DNA from: Sinomicrobium kalidii
GTDB lineage: Bacteria; Bacteroidota; Bacteroidia; Flavobacteriales; Flavobacteriaceae
DNA: 64,000 bases
Assembly: GCF_021183825.1 (NCBI RefSeq)
Contig: NZ_CP089211.1
Location: 310,001 to 374,000, forward strand
Direction: 5' to 3'
A model generated the notes under the pieces. The model worked only from the letters and a program-made list of their open reading frames with translations, was not told the DNA's origin and searched no databases. The position numbers and the translations under genes were made by a program. Below are positions 35,525 to 43,179 of this stretch, in pieces (the first letter of the stretch is position 1; every line of letters starts with the position of its first letter).

Positions 35525-35704
35525 TTAACACTGAACTCCTGTACATACATGCTCCTGATCGGTAGGTTCTGTATGCGTAGGGTGAGAAAGGTTACCCAAT
35601 CCACCTGCTAAACGGGAAGCAACTTCACTGTCAATACTGGTTACAAAACTTTCCAATTGTAGGTCTTCGAGCTTTAATTTAGCATTTTCTGCATGATTTT
35701 TCAT
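35525..35704 (-). CDS. Pinensin-like class I lanthipeptide precursor
   Basis: A 59-residue peptide. The leader (1-35) contains KLKLEDLQLESFVTS (residues 9-23), the pattern of pinensin-family leaders from Bacteroidota, and ends RLAGG (31-35), a double-glycine site for the C39 exporter. The core is residues 36-59: Ser/Thr at 40, 43, 45, 48 and 55, Cys at 54 and 59 (the C-terminus), His at 41, 44 and 52, and acidic residues at 46, 49 and 51. Two thioether rings are possible, for example T55-C59 and one of the upstream Ser/Thr to C54. The ATG at 35704 follows a 62-nt leader from the predicted promoter. It is convergent with lanC, which is unusual for a precursor. Confidence 0.88.
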   Translation of the reverse strand: MKNHAENAKLKLEDLQLESFVTSIDSEVASRLAGGLGNLSHPTHTEPTDQEHVCTGVQC

Positions 35705-35772
35705 GGCTTAATTTTTAAAAGGTTACGCCTACTGTTTTACGGGTTTTCGGCTTATCCCCGGTTGCAACGGAA

Positions 35773-35804
35773 CTAAAATAATACATTTGCAACTATGTCG
35801 CAAA
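35773..35804 (-). promoter_or_regulatory. Precursor-gene promoter overlapped by a palindromic operator
   Basis: On the minus strand TTTG (35801-35804) and TATTTTAG (35773-35780, one mismatch to TAnnTTTG) are 20 bp apart. The palindrome TTTGCAACTATGTCGCAAA (35786-35804, plus-strand reading) covers the -33 element and most of the spacer, so a bound regulator would repress. It matches the two operators at 27608-27651. Confidence 0.6.
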
Positions 35805-35978
35805 TATTACCCGGGATTATTTTGTTAAATAACTTTGGAAACGGATGGTTTCCGGGCTACCATGAAATATTTGGCCCCGCTTTGAAAACCGGTACGCAAC
35901 ACTGCTACCACCATCAGGAACTCCACAGGTTTGTTTATCATCGTTACATCCGGCCTGATCTTCTCCATCAACTTTAAC

Positions 35979-36011
35979 CAAAAAACAAACCCCGGGAAAA
36001 TGTCCGGGGTT
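35979..36011 (-). terminator. Rho-independent terminator of the aldehyde dehydrogenase gene
   Basis: AACCCCGG (35988-35995) and CCGGGGTT (36004-36011) form a perfect 8-bp stem with an 8-nt loop. On the minus strand it is followed by TGTTTTTTGG, 20 bp past the gene's stop codon. Confidence 0.85.
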
Positions 36012-36031
36012 GTACGCAGTCTTAAAACAAA

Positions 36032-37534
36032 CTAGAACAAGCCTACCGGGGCTTTGTCATAAGAAATAAGCATATTTTTTACCACACGGTAGTGATCCAG
36101 GGCTATTTTGTGGTTTTCACGGCCGAACCCTGATTCTTTGACACCGCCAAACGGGGCATGGGCAGGATACGTATGATATTGGTTTACCCATACCCTACCG
36201 GCCTGTACAGCTCTTGGCACCTGGTATAATTCGTGTGCGTCCCTGCTCCATACACCGGCACCCAAACCGTAGGTAGTATCATTGGCAATAGCAATAGCTT
36301 CTTCAGTAGTGCTAAAAGTTGTCAGGGAAACTACCGGACCAAAAATTTCTTCCTGGAAAACACGCATATTATTGTCTCCCTTTAAAACTGTTGGCTGAAT
36401 GTAGTATCCTTCAGAGAGTTCTCCCTCGTAATTTCCGGGTTCCCCGCCGGCCAGGACAGTAGCTCCTTCTTCCTTACCGATATTGATATAATTCAGGATC
36501 TTATCGAATTGGGCTTTTGAGACCTGAGAACCGATCATGGTTTCGGGATCTAACGGATGGCCGGTCTTTACCTGTTTCAGACGCTCCTGCATCCTTTCGA
36601 CAAAAACATCGGCAATGTCTTCATGCACAAGGATACGTGACGGAGAAGTACAAATCTCCCCCTGGTTAAGTGCAAACATCAAAGCACCTTCGACGGCCTT
36701 ATCAAAAAATTCATCGTCCTTAGCTGCTACCGACGGGAAGAAAATGTTGGGGGATTTCCCGCCCAGTTCCATGGTAACCGGGATAACATTTTCCGCGGCA
36801 TTGTGCAGCACTTTGCGCCCGGTTTCGGTAGACCCGGTAAACGATAGTTTGGCAACGCGTTCAGAAGTAGCCAGGGCCTCTCCCGCTTCTTTACCGAAAC
36901 CGGTCACGATATTCAGGACACCCTTGGGCAGAATATCACCTATAAGTTCCATCAGGCACATAACACTGGTCGGGGTTTGTTCCGCCGGTTTAACCACTGC
37001 CGTACAACCTGCCGCCAATGCCGGGGCTATTTTCCAGGCCAGCATTAACATGGGGAAGTTCCAGGGAATAATTTCGCCCACTACGCCGATGGGTTCGTGC
37101 AATACGATACTTACGGTATCCTTGTCGTGCTCAGAAATACTTCCTTCGTCGGCACGGATAACCCCGGCAAAGTACCGGAAGTGATCAATACAGTAGGGAA
37201 TATCTGCCGCCCTGGCTTCACGGATCGGTTTACCATTGTCTATAGTTTCCAGAGAAGCCAGATATTCAAAGTTGTCTTCCATAACCTGGGCAATCCGCAA
37301 CAACATATTACTCCGTTCCGTAGCAGACGTTGTACTCCACTCCGAGAACGCCTGATGTGCAGCATCCAAAGCAAGGTTGACATCTTCTTCTGTTGACCTG
37401 GCGGCTTTGGTAAATACTTTACCGTCTACAGGAGACACATTATCAAAATATTCTCCCTTTACCGGGGCTACAAATTCACCGTTGATAAAATTCCCGTATT
37501 TTTCCTTAAAACGGGGTTGGGTTACATTCGCCAT
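36032..37534 (-). CDS. NAD(P)-dependent aldehyde dehydrogenase (AldB/ExaC-like)
   Basis: A 500-residue cytoplasmic enzyme oxidising an aldehyde to the carboxylate. Catalytic C295 sits in NQGEICTSPSRIL, the general base E256 in TMELGGKSPNIFF and the stabilising N159 in IPWNFPM; the cofactor-loop SFTGSTETG is at 231-239. Length and the opening PRFKEKYGNFINGEFVAP resemble acetaldehyde dehydrogenases of the AldB/ExaC group, but substrate range cannot be read from sequence. An AraC-type regulator gene lies just upstream on the same strand, a common partner of this enzyme in Flavobacteriia. A perfect terminator follows. Confidence 0.93.
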   Translation of the reverse strand: MANVTQPRFKEKYGNFINGEFVAPVKGEYFDNVSPVDGKVFTKAARSTEEDVNLALDAAHQAFSEWSTTSATERSNMLLRIAQVMEDNFEYLASLETIDNGKPIREARAADIPYCIDHFRYFAGVIRADEGSISEHDKDTVSIVLHEPIGVVGEIIPWNFPMLMLAWKIAPALAAGCTAVVKPAEQTPTSVMCLMELIGDILPKGVLNIVTGFGKEAGEALATSERVAKLSFTGSTETGRKVLHNAAENVIPVTMELGGKSPNIFFPSVAAKDDEFFDKAVEGALMFALNQGEICTSPSRILVHEDIADVFVERMQERLKQVKTGHPLDPETMIGSQVSKAQFDKILNYINIGKEEGATVLAGGEPGNYEGELSEGYYIQPTVLKGDNNMRVFQEEIFGPVVSLTTFSTTEEAIAIANDTTYGLGAGVWSRDAHELYQVPRAVQAGRVWVNQYHTYPAHAPFGGVKESGFGRENHKIALDHYRVVKNMLISYDKAPVGLF

Positions 37535-37562
37535 AATTATTTCTTTTTAATTAAACTTATGA

Positions 37563-37570
37563 CAAATGTA
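37563..37570 (-). promoter_or_regulatory. -7 element upstream of the aldehyde dehydrogenase gene
   Basis: Minus strand TACATTTG, a perfect TAnnTTTG, 28 bp before the ATG. There is no good -33 element. Upstream, at about 37607-37645, CAGTT and GAAAAAAG strings are repeated directly, which could be AraC-type half-sites. Confidence 0.35.
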
Positions 37571-37663
37571 GGCCAGCAGCCTTGTTCCGGGCTTATCAAA
37601 AAGAGCCAGTTAATTATGAAAAAAGGTCAGTTTGAAAAAAGATGTATTTCAGGCAGAAGATCA

Positions 37664-38500
37664 TTAAGAAATATCCTTCGGACTAAACCCGAACCTGTTT
37701 TTAAATGCCGTACTGAAGTTAGACAGGTTGTTATACCCCATCTCCCAATAGATGTCCGATGCCTTCAGGTTGCCTTGTTCCAAGAGTGTTTTTGCCTTCT
37801 GCAGGCGTTTTTCCTGCAACCATTTACCGGGAGAGGACTTGTATTCGTTTATAAAATGGCGCTTAAAGGTAGACAGGCTCATATTGCATAAAAACGCTAT
37901 TTCTTCCAGTCTGAGATTGGAATAAATATTGCGTTCCACAATTTCCCTGAACGGAGAAGTTTCCTCCACTACCAGTGATTGCAAATACGATTTAAAGCTG
38001 TTGCCATATTTACTGATGAGGTAAAGCGCTATCTCTTCGAATTTTACGGAAAGAAAATTATCGGAAAACAGCGAAGGATTATCGTCCATTGTTGAAAGGG
38101 AATTCAAATATGATGTGATATAGTGATCGTTTTCAATAATAAAAAACGGGGCTTCCTTTTTATGTACGGCCGGTTTGGTGATGTGTTTTTTCAGAAACTC
38201 CTTAAGTATCTTTTCCGAAAAGAACAACAATTTGCAGTAATAGATGTTTTCGGTATCTAACAATTCCGTCCAGAGACAGTTTCCTTTTTTTATCAGTAAG
38301 GACTGCTCTTTATTCACGGCTACCGAGGTTCCCCCAAAGTGAACCTGTTTCTTTCCAACCTGTAAAAAACTGAACATATTCATTCTCAGGTTCACTTTAC
38401 TTTTTACAACATCTGTGGTCATCTTAAAATCATGAACAAAAATGTCGTAATCTTTCCTGGGGTCGTCAATAAACAGCTCTGGTATATTTTCTATTAGCAT
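37664..38500 (-). CDS. AraC-family transcriptional regulator
   Basis: A 278-residue regulator. The N-terminal part (1-170) is a sensor domain of cupin-like character (FSFLQVGKKQVHFGGTSVAVNKEQSLLI). The C-terminal double helix-turn-helix lies at about 180-277, with LRLEEIAFLCNMSLSTFKRHFINEYKSSPGKWLQEKRL and the second helix region ASDIYWEMGYNNLSNFSTAFKNRFGFSP. The ATG at 38500 is preferred over a TTG three codons earlier. It lies 129 bp upstream of the aldehyde dehydrogenase gene in the same direction and probably activates it (inference). Confidence 0.92.
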   Translation of the reverse strand: MLIENIPELFIDDPRKDYDIFVHDFKMTTDVVKSKVNLRMNMFSFLQVGKKQVHFGGTSVAVNKEQSLLIKKGNCLWTELLDTENIYYCKLLFFSEKILKEFLKKHITKPAVHKKEAPFFIIENDHYITSYLNSLSTMDDNPSLFSDNFLSVKFEEIALYLISKYGNSFKSYLQSLVVEETSPFREIVERNIYSNLRLEEIAFLCNMSLSTFKRHFINEYKSSPGKWLQEKRLQKAKTLLEQGNLKASDIYWEMGYNNLSNFSTAFKNRFGFSPKDIS

Positions 38501-38610
38501 CAGACTCAATATTCTCGTTTAACAGGACAGGCAAAACTAATGCGAAAAAATCAAACTGCTTCCTTTCATTTTGCATACAACGTTGTGCACCGGGAAAATG
38601 CCGGGGGGTT

Positions 38611-39753
38611 CTACCGGCAATAATTGTTAATGTATTGGTCGTCCAGCACGTAGACCTTGTTGTAGTTTACCAGAAACCGCCCTGTACTGAATTGACAGTC
38701 AAAGCTGAGCCTGTCACCTTCTTCGATCATGTTAAAATCTTCTTTGGGAGCCCGGATAGGATTACATTTTATGGGCTTTGAGAAATCTTCCAACCGGTTT
38801 CTTGCGATAGCATTGACCTCACTTTTCAATTCTTCCATGAGTTTAGCGGAACTGAGTTTCTCCATTAATTCACCATCGTCAATCAGCTCAATATCGCGCC
38901 CGATAGTTTTTCCGGTTCGCTGTATATCCAAAGAATCTATTTCAAATTCGGTTTTAAAAAAGGTATGTACATACGCTACTTTGACGAAATTGGAATTATC
39001 TTCCAGGGCAGCCTTGTTATAGGAAGGCCTGACTTCGGATAAGGACCCTTTGACTAGAAACGAATCGATCGGAAATTCCCTTTTATCGTACCAGATCTCA
39101 TGTTTCTGGTATTCGTATCCCTCAAACTTTTCCCCGTTTGTCGCGTTTTTATCACCGCAGGTAGCATACATCACAGCTTGTTTGGCCACGTAATGAAACC
39201 CGTTTCGTTCCCTGAAAAACGGGATTTTATATTCTTTTTTAAGGGTCCACTTTCCCTGGTATTTATAGCAGGGGAAATAACAGTCATCCGGAAGTTCCTT
39301 TAAGGTGATATATGGCCTGATGTAGTTGTTTTCAAAGCTCCATTTCAGCATTTCATACCTGGAATGGTCCGTACCGGCCGCAGCAGGCCCCTTTTCACCG
39401 GAAGTCAGGAGCAGATACCCGAGTATCCCTGTCAGGATCATCAGAAAAACGAGTACTATCCACCAGATTTTACCTGGTCTTTTGCGATACTGAGTGCTTT
39501 TGTACTTTTCTACCTCTTTTTCCAGGGTATGGACCTCCAGCAACCGCTGTATATTATCCACCGCCCTTACCAGTTCTCCTTCCGAAGCCGTATTATTTAT
39601 CAATCTCGAAAACTGGGAATCACTGTAAAACAGGTCCCGGGCGATCTTGGAATTGCTTGTAGACGCAAACCTGTTGTTTTCGCTGTTAAATTTTCCGTAG
39701 CGGATTTCAAGTCTGGAAATAAATGTCCGGTGTAACTCGTTTTGGTTGTTCAT
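38611..39753 (-). CDS. Membrane-anchored putative regulator divergent from susC
   Basis: A 380-residue protein not assigned to a named family. The first 75 residues include a helix-turn-helix-like stretch (SKIARDLFYSDSQFSRLIN) and a coiled-coil segment (LLEVHTLEKEVEKYK). One membrane helix lies at about 97-116, and about 260 residues follow on the far side with several Cys (CYFPCYKY, ATCGDKN, FDCQF). The layout, cytoplasmic DNA-binding-like end, one span, periplasmic domain, fits a one-component trans-envelope regulator. It is divergent from the susC-susD operon (163 bp), where it could act. A tandem repeat abuts its start codon. Confidence 0.65.
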   Translation of the reverse strand: MNNQNELHRTFISRLEIRYGKFNSENNRFASTSNSKIARDLFYSDSQFSRLINNTASEGELVRAVDNIQRLLEVHTLEKEVEKYKSTQYRKRPGKIWWIVLVFLMILTGILGYLLLTSGEKGPAAAGTDHSRYEMLKWSFENNYIRPYITLKELPDDCYFPCYKYQGKWTLKKEYKIPFFRERNGFHYVAKQAVMYATCGDKNATNGEKFEGYEYQKHEIWYDKREFPIDSFLVKGSLSEVRPSYNKAALEDNSNFVKVAYVHTFFKTEFEIDSLDIQRTGKTIGRDIELIDDGELMEKLSSAKLMEELKSEVNAIARNRLEDFSKPIKCNPIRAPKEDFNMIEEGDRLSFDCQFSTGRFLVNYNKVYVLDDQYINNYCR

Positions 39754-39760
39754 TTTGCAA

Positions 39761-39785
39761 TAAAAATCGATAAAAATCGATAAAA
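39761..39785. repeat. Tandem TAAAAATCGA repeat in the divergent promoter region
   Basis: TAAAAATCGA at 39761-39770 and 39771-39780, followed by a partial TAAAA copy. It ends 8 bp from the start codon of the minus-strand regulator gene, a place suited to autoregulation. Confidence 0.5.
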
Positions 39786-39916
39786 TTTATTAAAGTATCA
39801 ATTTTTCAACCTAATCGTTGTATAATTGTTAAAAATAAAGCCTGAAAAATAACTATTTAGTGATTTTACTGTTCAGGTTTATAAATGTATGAAAAGAACT
39901 TTAAAAACCAACTGAA

Positions 39917-42900
39917 ATGAGACCTGAGTTTAAGAAAGGAATTGTGATGCTCACGATTCTCACCACGCAAATGATCCTGGCACAGACCGGTGTCTCCGGG
40001 ATCATCAAAGATACCCACGGGGCTCCGCTTGCTGGTGTAGCTATAGTCGAAGCCGGTACTTCAAACGGTACGGTTTCCAACTTTGACGGAGAATATTCGA
40101 TTACGCCCGAAACCCCGGACCCCGTTTTAAATTACAGCTACATAGGCTTTCAACGGCAATCGATACGGGTAAACGACAGGACTACGATCGATGTGGTTAT
40201 GCAGGAAGCGGTAGAGACCCTGGACGAAGTTGTGGTTACATCTTTGGGGTTCAGGGAAAAAAAGGACGATCTGGGCTATGCCAGCTCAACGGTCGACGGG
40301 GATGCTGTAAGCAATTCGGGAGAGAGTACCGTTTTAAATTCACTCTCGGGAAAATCCTCCGGCGTGCGTATTTCCAGGAACTCGGGCGATCCCGGGGCCG
40401 GGGCCTATATCCAGATCAGGGGGCTCTCCTCCATTACAAGAAACAGCCAGCCCCTGATCATCGTCGACGGCGTGCCTATCAGTAACGATGTCAGGGGAAA
40501 CAGTTCCTCCGGGGGAGTCAACCAGGAATCCCGCTTAAACGATATCAACCCCAACGATATTGAAAGTATTTCCGTTTTAAAAGGGGCTTCGGCAGCAGCC
40601 TTGTGGGGCACCCGGGCCCTGGGCGGGGTGATAAACATCACTACGAAAAGCGGTAAATTCAACAATAAGTTATCGGTAAACCTGAAATCCACTTACTCCC
40701 TGGACAGGATCAACAAGAAGTACCCGGTACAAACAAAGTACGGACAAGGGGACAACGGTGTTTACGACCAGCGGGCAAGAGATTCGTGGGGAGACCGGAT
40801 CTCAGACAGGGCCGGCGGAGAAGATGTTTTCGATACATCCGGGGAATACTATGTAGACCAGAACGGAAGGACATATTATCCCGTATTGACCAAGAATTCC
40901 AAAGCCATATACAACGATTCCAATTTTGACCAGGTATTCGGCAACGGTCATTTTTTTGAAAATAATCTGAGCATCAGCGGCGGCAATCAGAAGAGTTCCA
41001 TCTTCTTTAGCTTGAGCGACCTGGACCAGAAGGGGATCGTTAAGAACAATTCCGATTACAGGAGGTCAACGGTGAGGTTCAATGCTAGGCACCAGTTGTC
41101 GGATGCCATTCATTTAAAACTCAGTTCGAGTTATTCCAGGACCGCTTCCGGCAGGATTGGCAAAGGAGCCAACTCCTCGGGGCTTTATCTCGGGCTTCTG
41201 AGAAACCCGGCCGATTTTGACATTTCCGGATACAGGGGCGAGTATTTCCCCTCGGCCGATGCCGCAGCAGTACCGAACAGGCACCGCTCATACCGGGAAC
41301 CCCTGGGAGCCGATGGCACTCCCACATATAACAATCCCCTGTGGACCATTAATGAACAGGAAGACGAGGCCCGGGTAAACCGGTTTATCTCCAACTTTGA
41401 GCTCATGGCCACCCCATCCTCATGGCTCACCCTTATTGCAAGAGCGGGAATTGACCACTACAGTGAAGCAAGGAATGAATTTTACACCCCGGGATCGGCT
41501 TCCGGATCGTACCGTTCGGGCTTTATTAAAAAGGAACTGGCTACGAATACCATTTTTAATATGGACTATATCGCCAAAACCAATTTTAATTTTAACGAAA
41601 CTATCGGCGGGGAGTTCCTGGTAGGGTTTAATTACAATTCAAAATCGAGAGAGGTCAACGGAACAACAGCAGACAATTTTATTCAGTTTATCGATGTGGC
41701 CAGCGGGATCAGGGATATTGACAATGCACTTCCGGAGAACACCGCTGTTTCTGCAACAGAAGGCCATGAACGTACCGCAGGGGTTTATTCCTCCCTTTCC
41801 CTATCGGCTTTCGATATGTTATACCTGAACAGCACGGTAAGGGTAGAATCGGCATCCACCTTCGGCGATGAGGCCAACAACACCTTTTTATTCCCGTCTA
41901 CCTCCCTGGCATGGCAGTTCTCCCAGCTGGATTTCCTGAAGGGAAACAAGGTATTTTCCTTCGGTAAACTAAGGGTTTCCTATGGCGAAGTAGGTGTGCA
42001 GCCGGCGCGGTACAATACCACAAACACTTACGTATCCCCGAGTATCGGAGACCAGCACGGCGGTGACCTGAACCTCGGCCTTTATGGCAACGGAGGGTTT
42101 GTGCCCAGTGCCAGCAGGGGAAATCCCGATCTGAGACCGGAACGGAAAAAAGAAATCGAGTTCGGAACCGACCTGCGTTTTATCGATCACCGTTTGACAT
42201 TAAGTGCAACCTACTTTCACAACAAAACGGAAGATGTGCTGCTGCAGTTCCCGATAGCAAACTCCACTGGATATGCGTCCATATACCGGAACGGGGCAGA
42301 AATACAGAACAAGGGGTACGAACTCGACCTGGGCTATCGTATCATCAACTCCGATAGCTTTACATGGGATATGAATGCAAATTTTACGAAAGTGAAAAAC
42401 GAGGTGACCGACCTGGCCGGTATAGAATCCATCGATCTGGGCGGACTGGCTGCGGTGAGTTCCCGGGCCGTGGAAGGGCAGCCCCTCGGGGTTCTGTGGG
42501 GATCGAGAACCCTGAGAAATGAAGACGGGTCCATCGTTTTTGATGAAAACGGCTTTCCGGAACAGGATCAGGTGGAAGGCGTTATCGGGGACCCCAACCC
42601 GGACTGGCAGGGAAGCATCTCCAGCACTTTCCGGTATAAAAACTTTAACCTGTCCGTATTACTCGAAACCTACCAGGGCGCCGATATCTACGCCGGTACC
42701 AAATCGGTGATGCGGGACCTGGGAACATGGTACGATACGGCACGTGAAACTACGGCATCCCAGGATCTAGTAGCATTTAACGGCAATGTTATCCCCGCAG
42801 GTGAAACTTTCAGGGGAACCGTTCACGATTTCGGGGCCGGACCGGTTGCCCTGACCGAAAGCTGGTACAACGGGGACGGAGGGTATTTTAGCGGCGGAAA

Positions 42901-43168
42901 TGACGAGCTTTATATCGAAGACGGCTCCTGGACCCGGTTGAGGGAAGTCAGCCTTACCTACACCCTTAATACCGATTGGCTGAAACGGACTACGGGCCTG
43001 GAATCCGTCGATCTTTCCGTTACCGGCAGAAACCTGTTGCTCTGGGCCCCTTTCGAAGGAAATGACCCGGACACCAATTTATCGGGAGTGAGCGTAGCCA
43101 GGGGGATTGATTATTTCAATAACCCCAGCACAAAATCATACCTGTTTAGTTTAACACTCAATTTATAA
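39917..43168 (+). CDS. SusC/RagA-family TonB-linked transporter
   Basis: A 1083-residue outer-membrane transporter. Signal peptide about 1-22 (ending AQT), carboxypeptidase-like domain about 27-98 (VSGIIKDTHGAPLAGVAIVE), TonB plug about 105-225 with DEVVVTSLGFREKKDDLGYA, IQIRGLSSITRNSQPLIIVDGVPI and LKGASAAALWGTRALGGVINI, then a barrel ending LFSLTLNL. It lacks an STN domain, unlike the other SusC of the window, so it is not wired to an ECF sigma factor. It is first of a four-gene operon with susD, an SGNH hydrolase and an SLC13 transporter. Confidence 0.96.
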   Translation: MRPEFKKGIVMLTILTTQMILAQTGVSGIIKDTHGAPLAGVAIVEAGTSNGTVSNFDGEYSITPETPDPVLNYSYIGFQRQSIRVNDRTTIDVVMQEAVETLDEVVVTSLGFREKKDDLGYASSTVDGDAVSNSGESTVLNSLSGKSSGVRISRNSGDPGAGAYIQIRGLSSITRNSQPLIIVDGVPISNDVRGNSSSGGVNQESRLNDINPNDIESISVLKGASAAALWGTRALGGVINITTKSGKFNNKLSVNLKSTYSLDRINKKYPVQTKYGQGDNGVYDQRARDSWGDRISDRAGGEDVFDTSGEYYVDQNGRTYYPVLTKNSKAIYNDSNFDQVFGNGHFFENNLSISGGNQKSSIFFSLSDLDQKGIVKNNSDYRRSTVRFNARHQLSDAIHLKLSSSYSRTASGRIGKGANSSGLYLGLLRNPADFDISGYRGEYFPSADAAAVPNRHRSYREPLGADGTPTYNNPLWTINEQEDEARVNRFISNFELMATPSSWLTLIARAGIDHYSEARNEFYTPGSASGSYRSGFIKKELATNTIFNMDYIAKTNFNFNETIGGEFLVGFNYNSKSREVNGTTADNFIQFIDVASGIRDIDNALPENTAVSATEGHERTAGVYSSLSLSAFDMLYLNSTVRVESASTFGDEANNTFLFPSTSLAWQFSQLDFLKGNKVFSFGKLRVSYGEVGVQPARYNTTNTYVSPSIGDQHGGDLNLGLYGNGGFVPSASRGNPDLRPERKKEIEFGTDLRFIDHRLTLSATYFHNKTEDVLLQFPIANSTGYASIYRNGAEIQNKGYELDLGYRIINSDSFTWDMNANFTKVKNEVTDLAGIESIDLGGLAAVSSRAVEGQPLGVLWGSRTLRNEDGSIVFDENGFPEQDQVEGVIGDPNPDWQGSISSTFRYKNFNLSVLLETYQGADIYAGTKSVMRDLGTWYDTARETTASQDLVAFNGNVIPAGETFRGTVHDFGAGPVALTESWYNGDGGYFSGGNDELYIEDGSWTRLREVSLTYTLNTDWLKRTTGLESVDLSVTGRNLLLWAPFEGNDPDTNLSGVSVARGIDYFNNPSTKSYLFSLTLNL

Positions 43169-43179
43169 AAAGACCGATC

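Larger units (their letters stand above)
35705..36031. other. Intergenic region upstream of the precursor gene
   Basis: 327 bp. It holds the precursor leader and promoter/operator (35705-35804) and the terminator of the aldehyde dehydrogenase gene (35979-36011). Between them, 35805-35978 has open frames of 47-60 codons on both strands but none with a start context, motif or partner that I can support. Confidence 0.55.

Noticed and set aside
35825..35968. 47-codon minus-strand frame upstream of the precursor, considered as a second precursor or gene remnant
   Set aside because: It lacks Cys and the leader pattern, and no promoter or family resemblance is visible.
35795..35977. 60-codon plus-strand ORF near the precursor promoter
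   Set aside because: Its start lies inside the operator palindrome, there is no leader motif, double glycine or promoter for that strand, and its composition looks non-coding.
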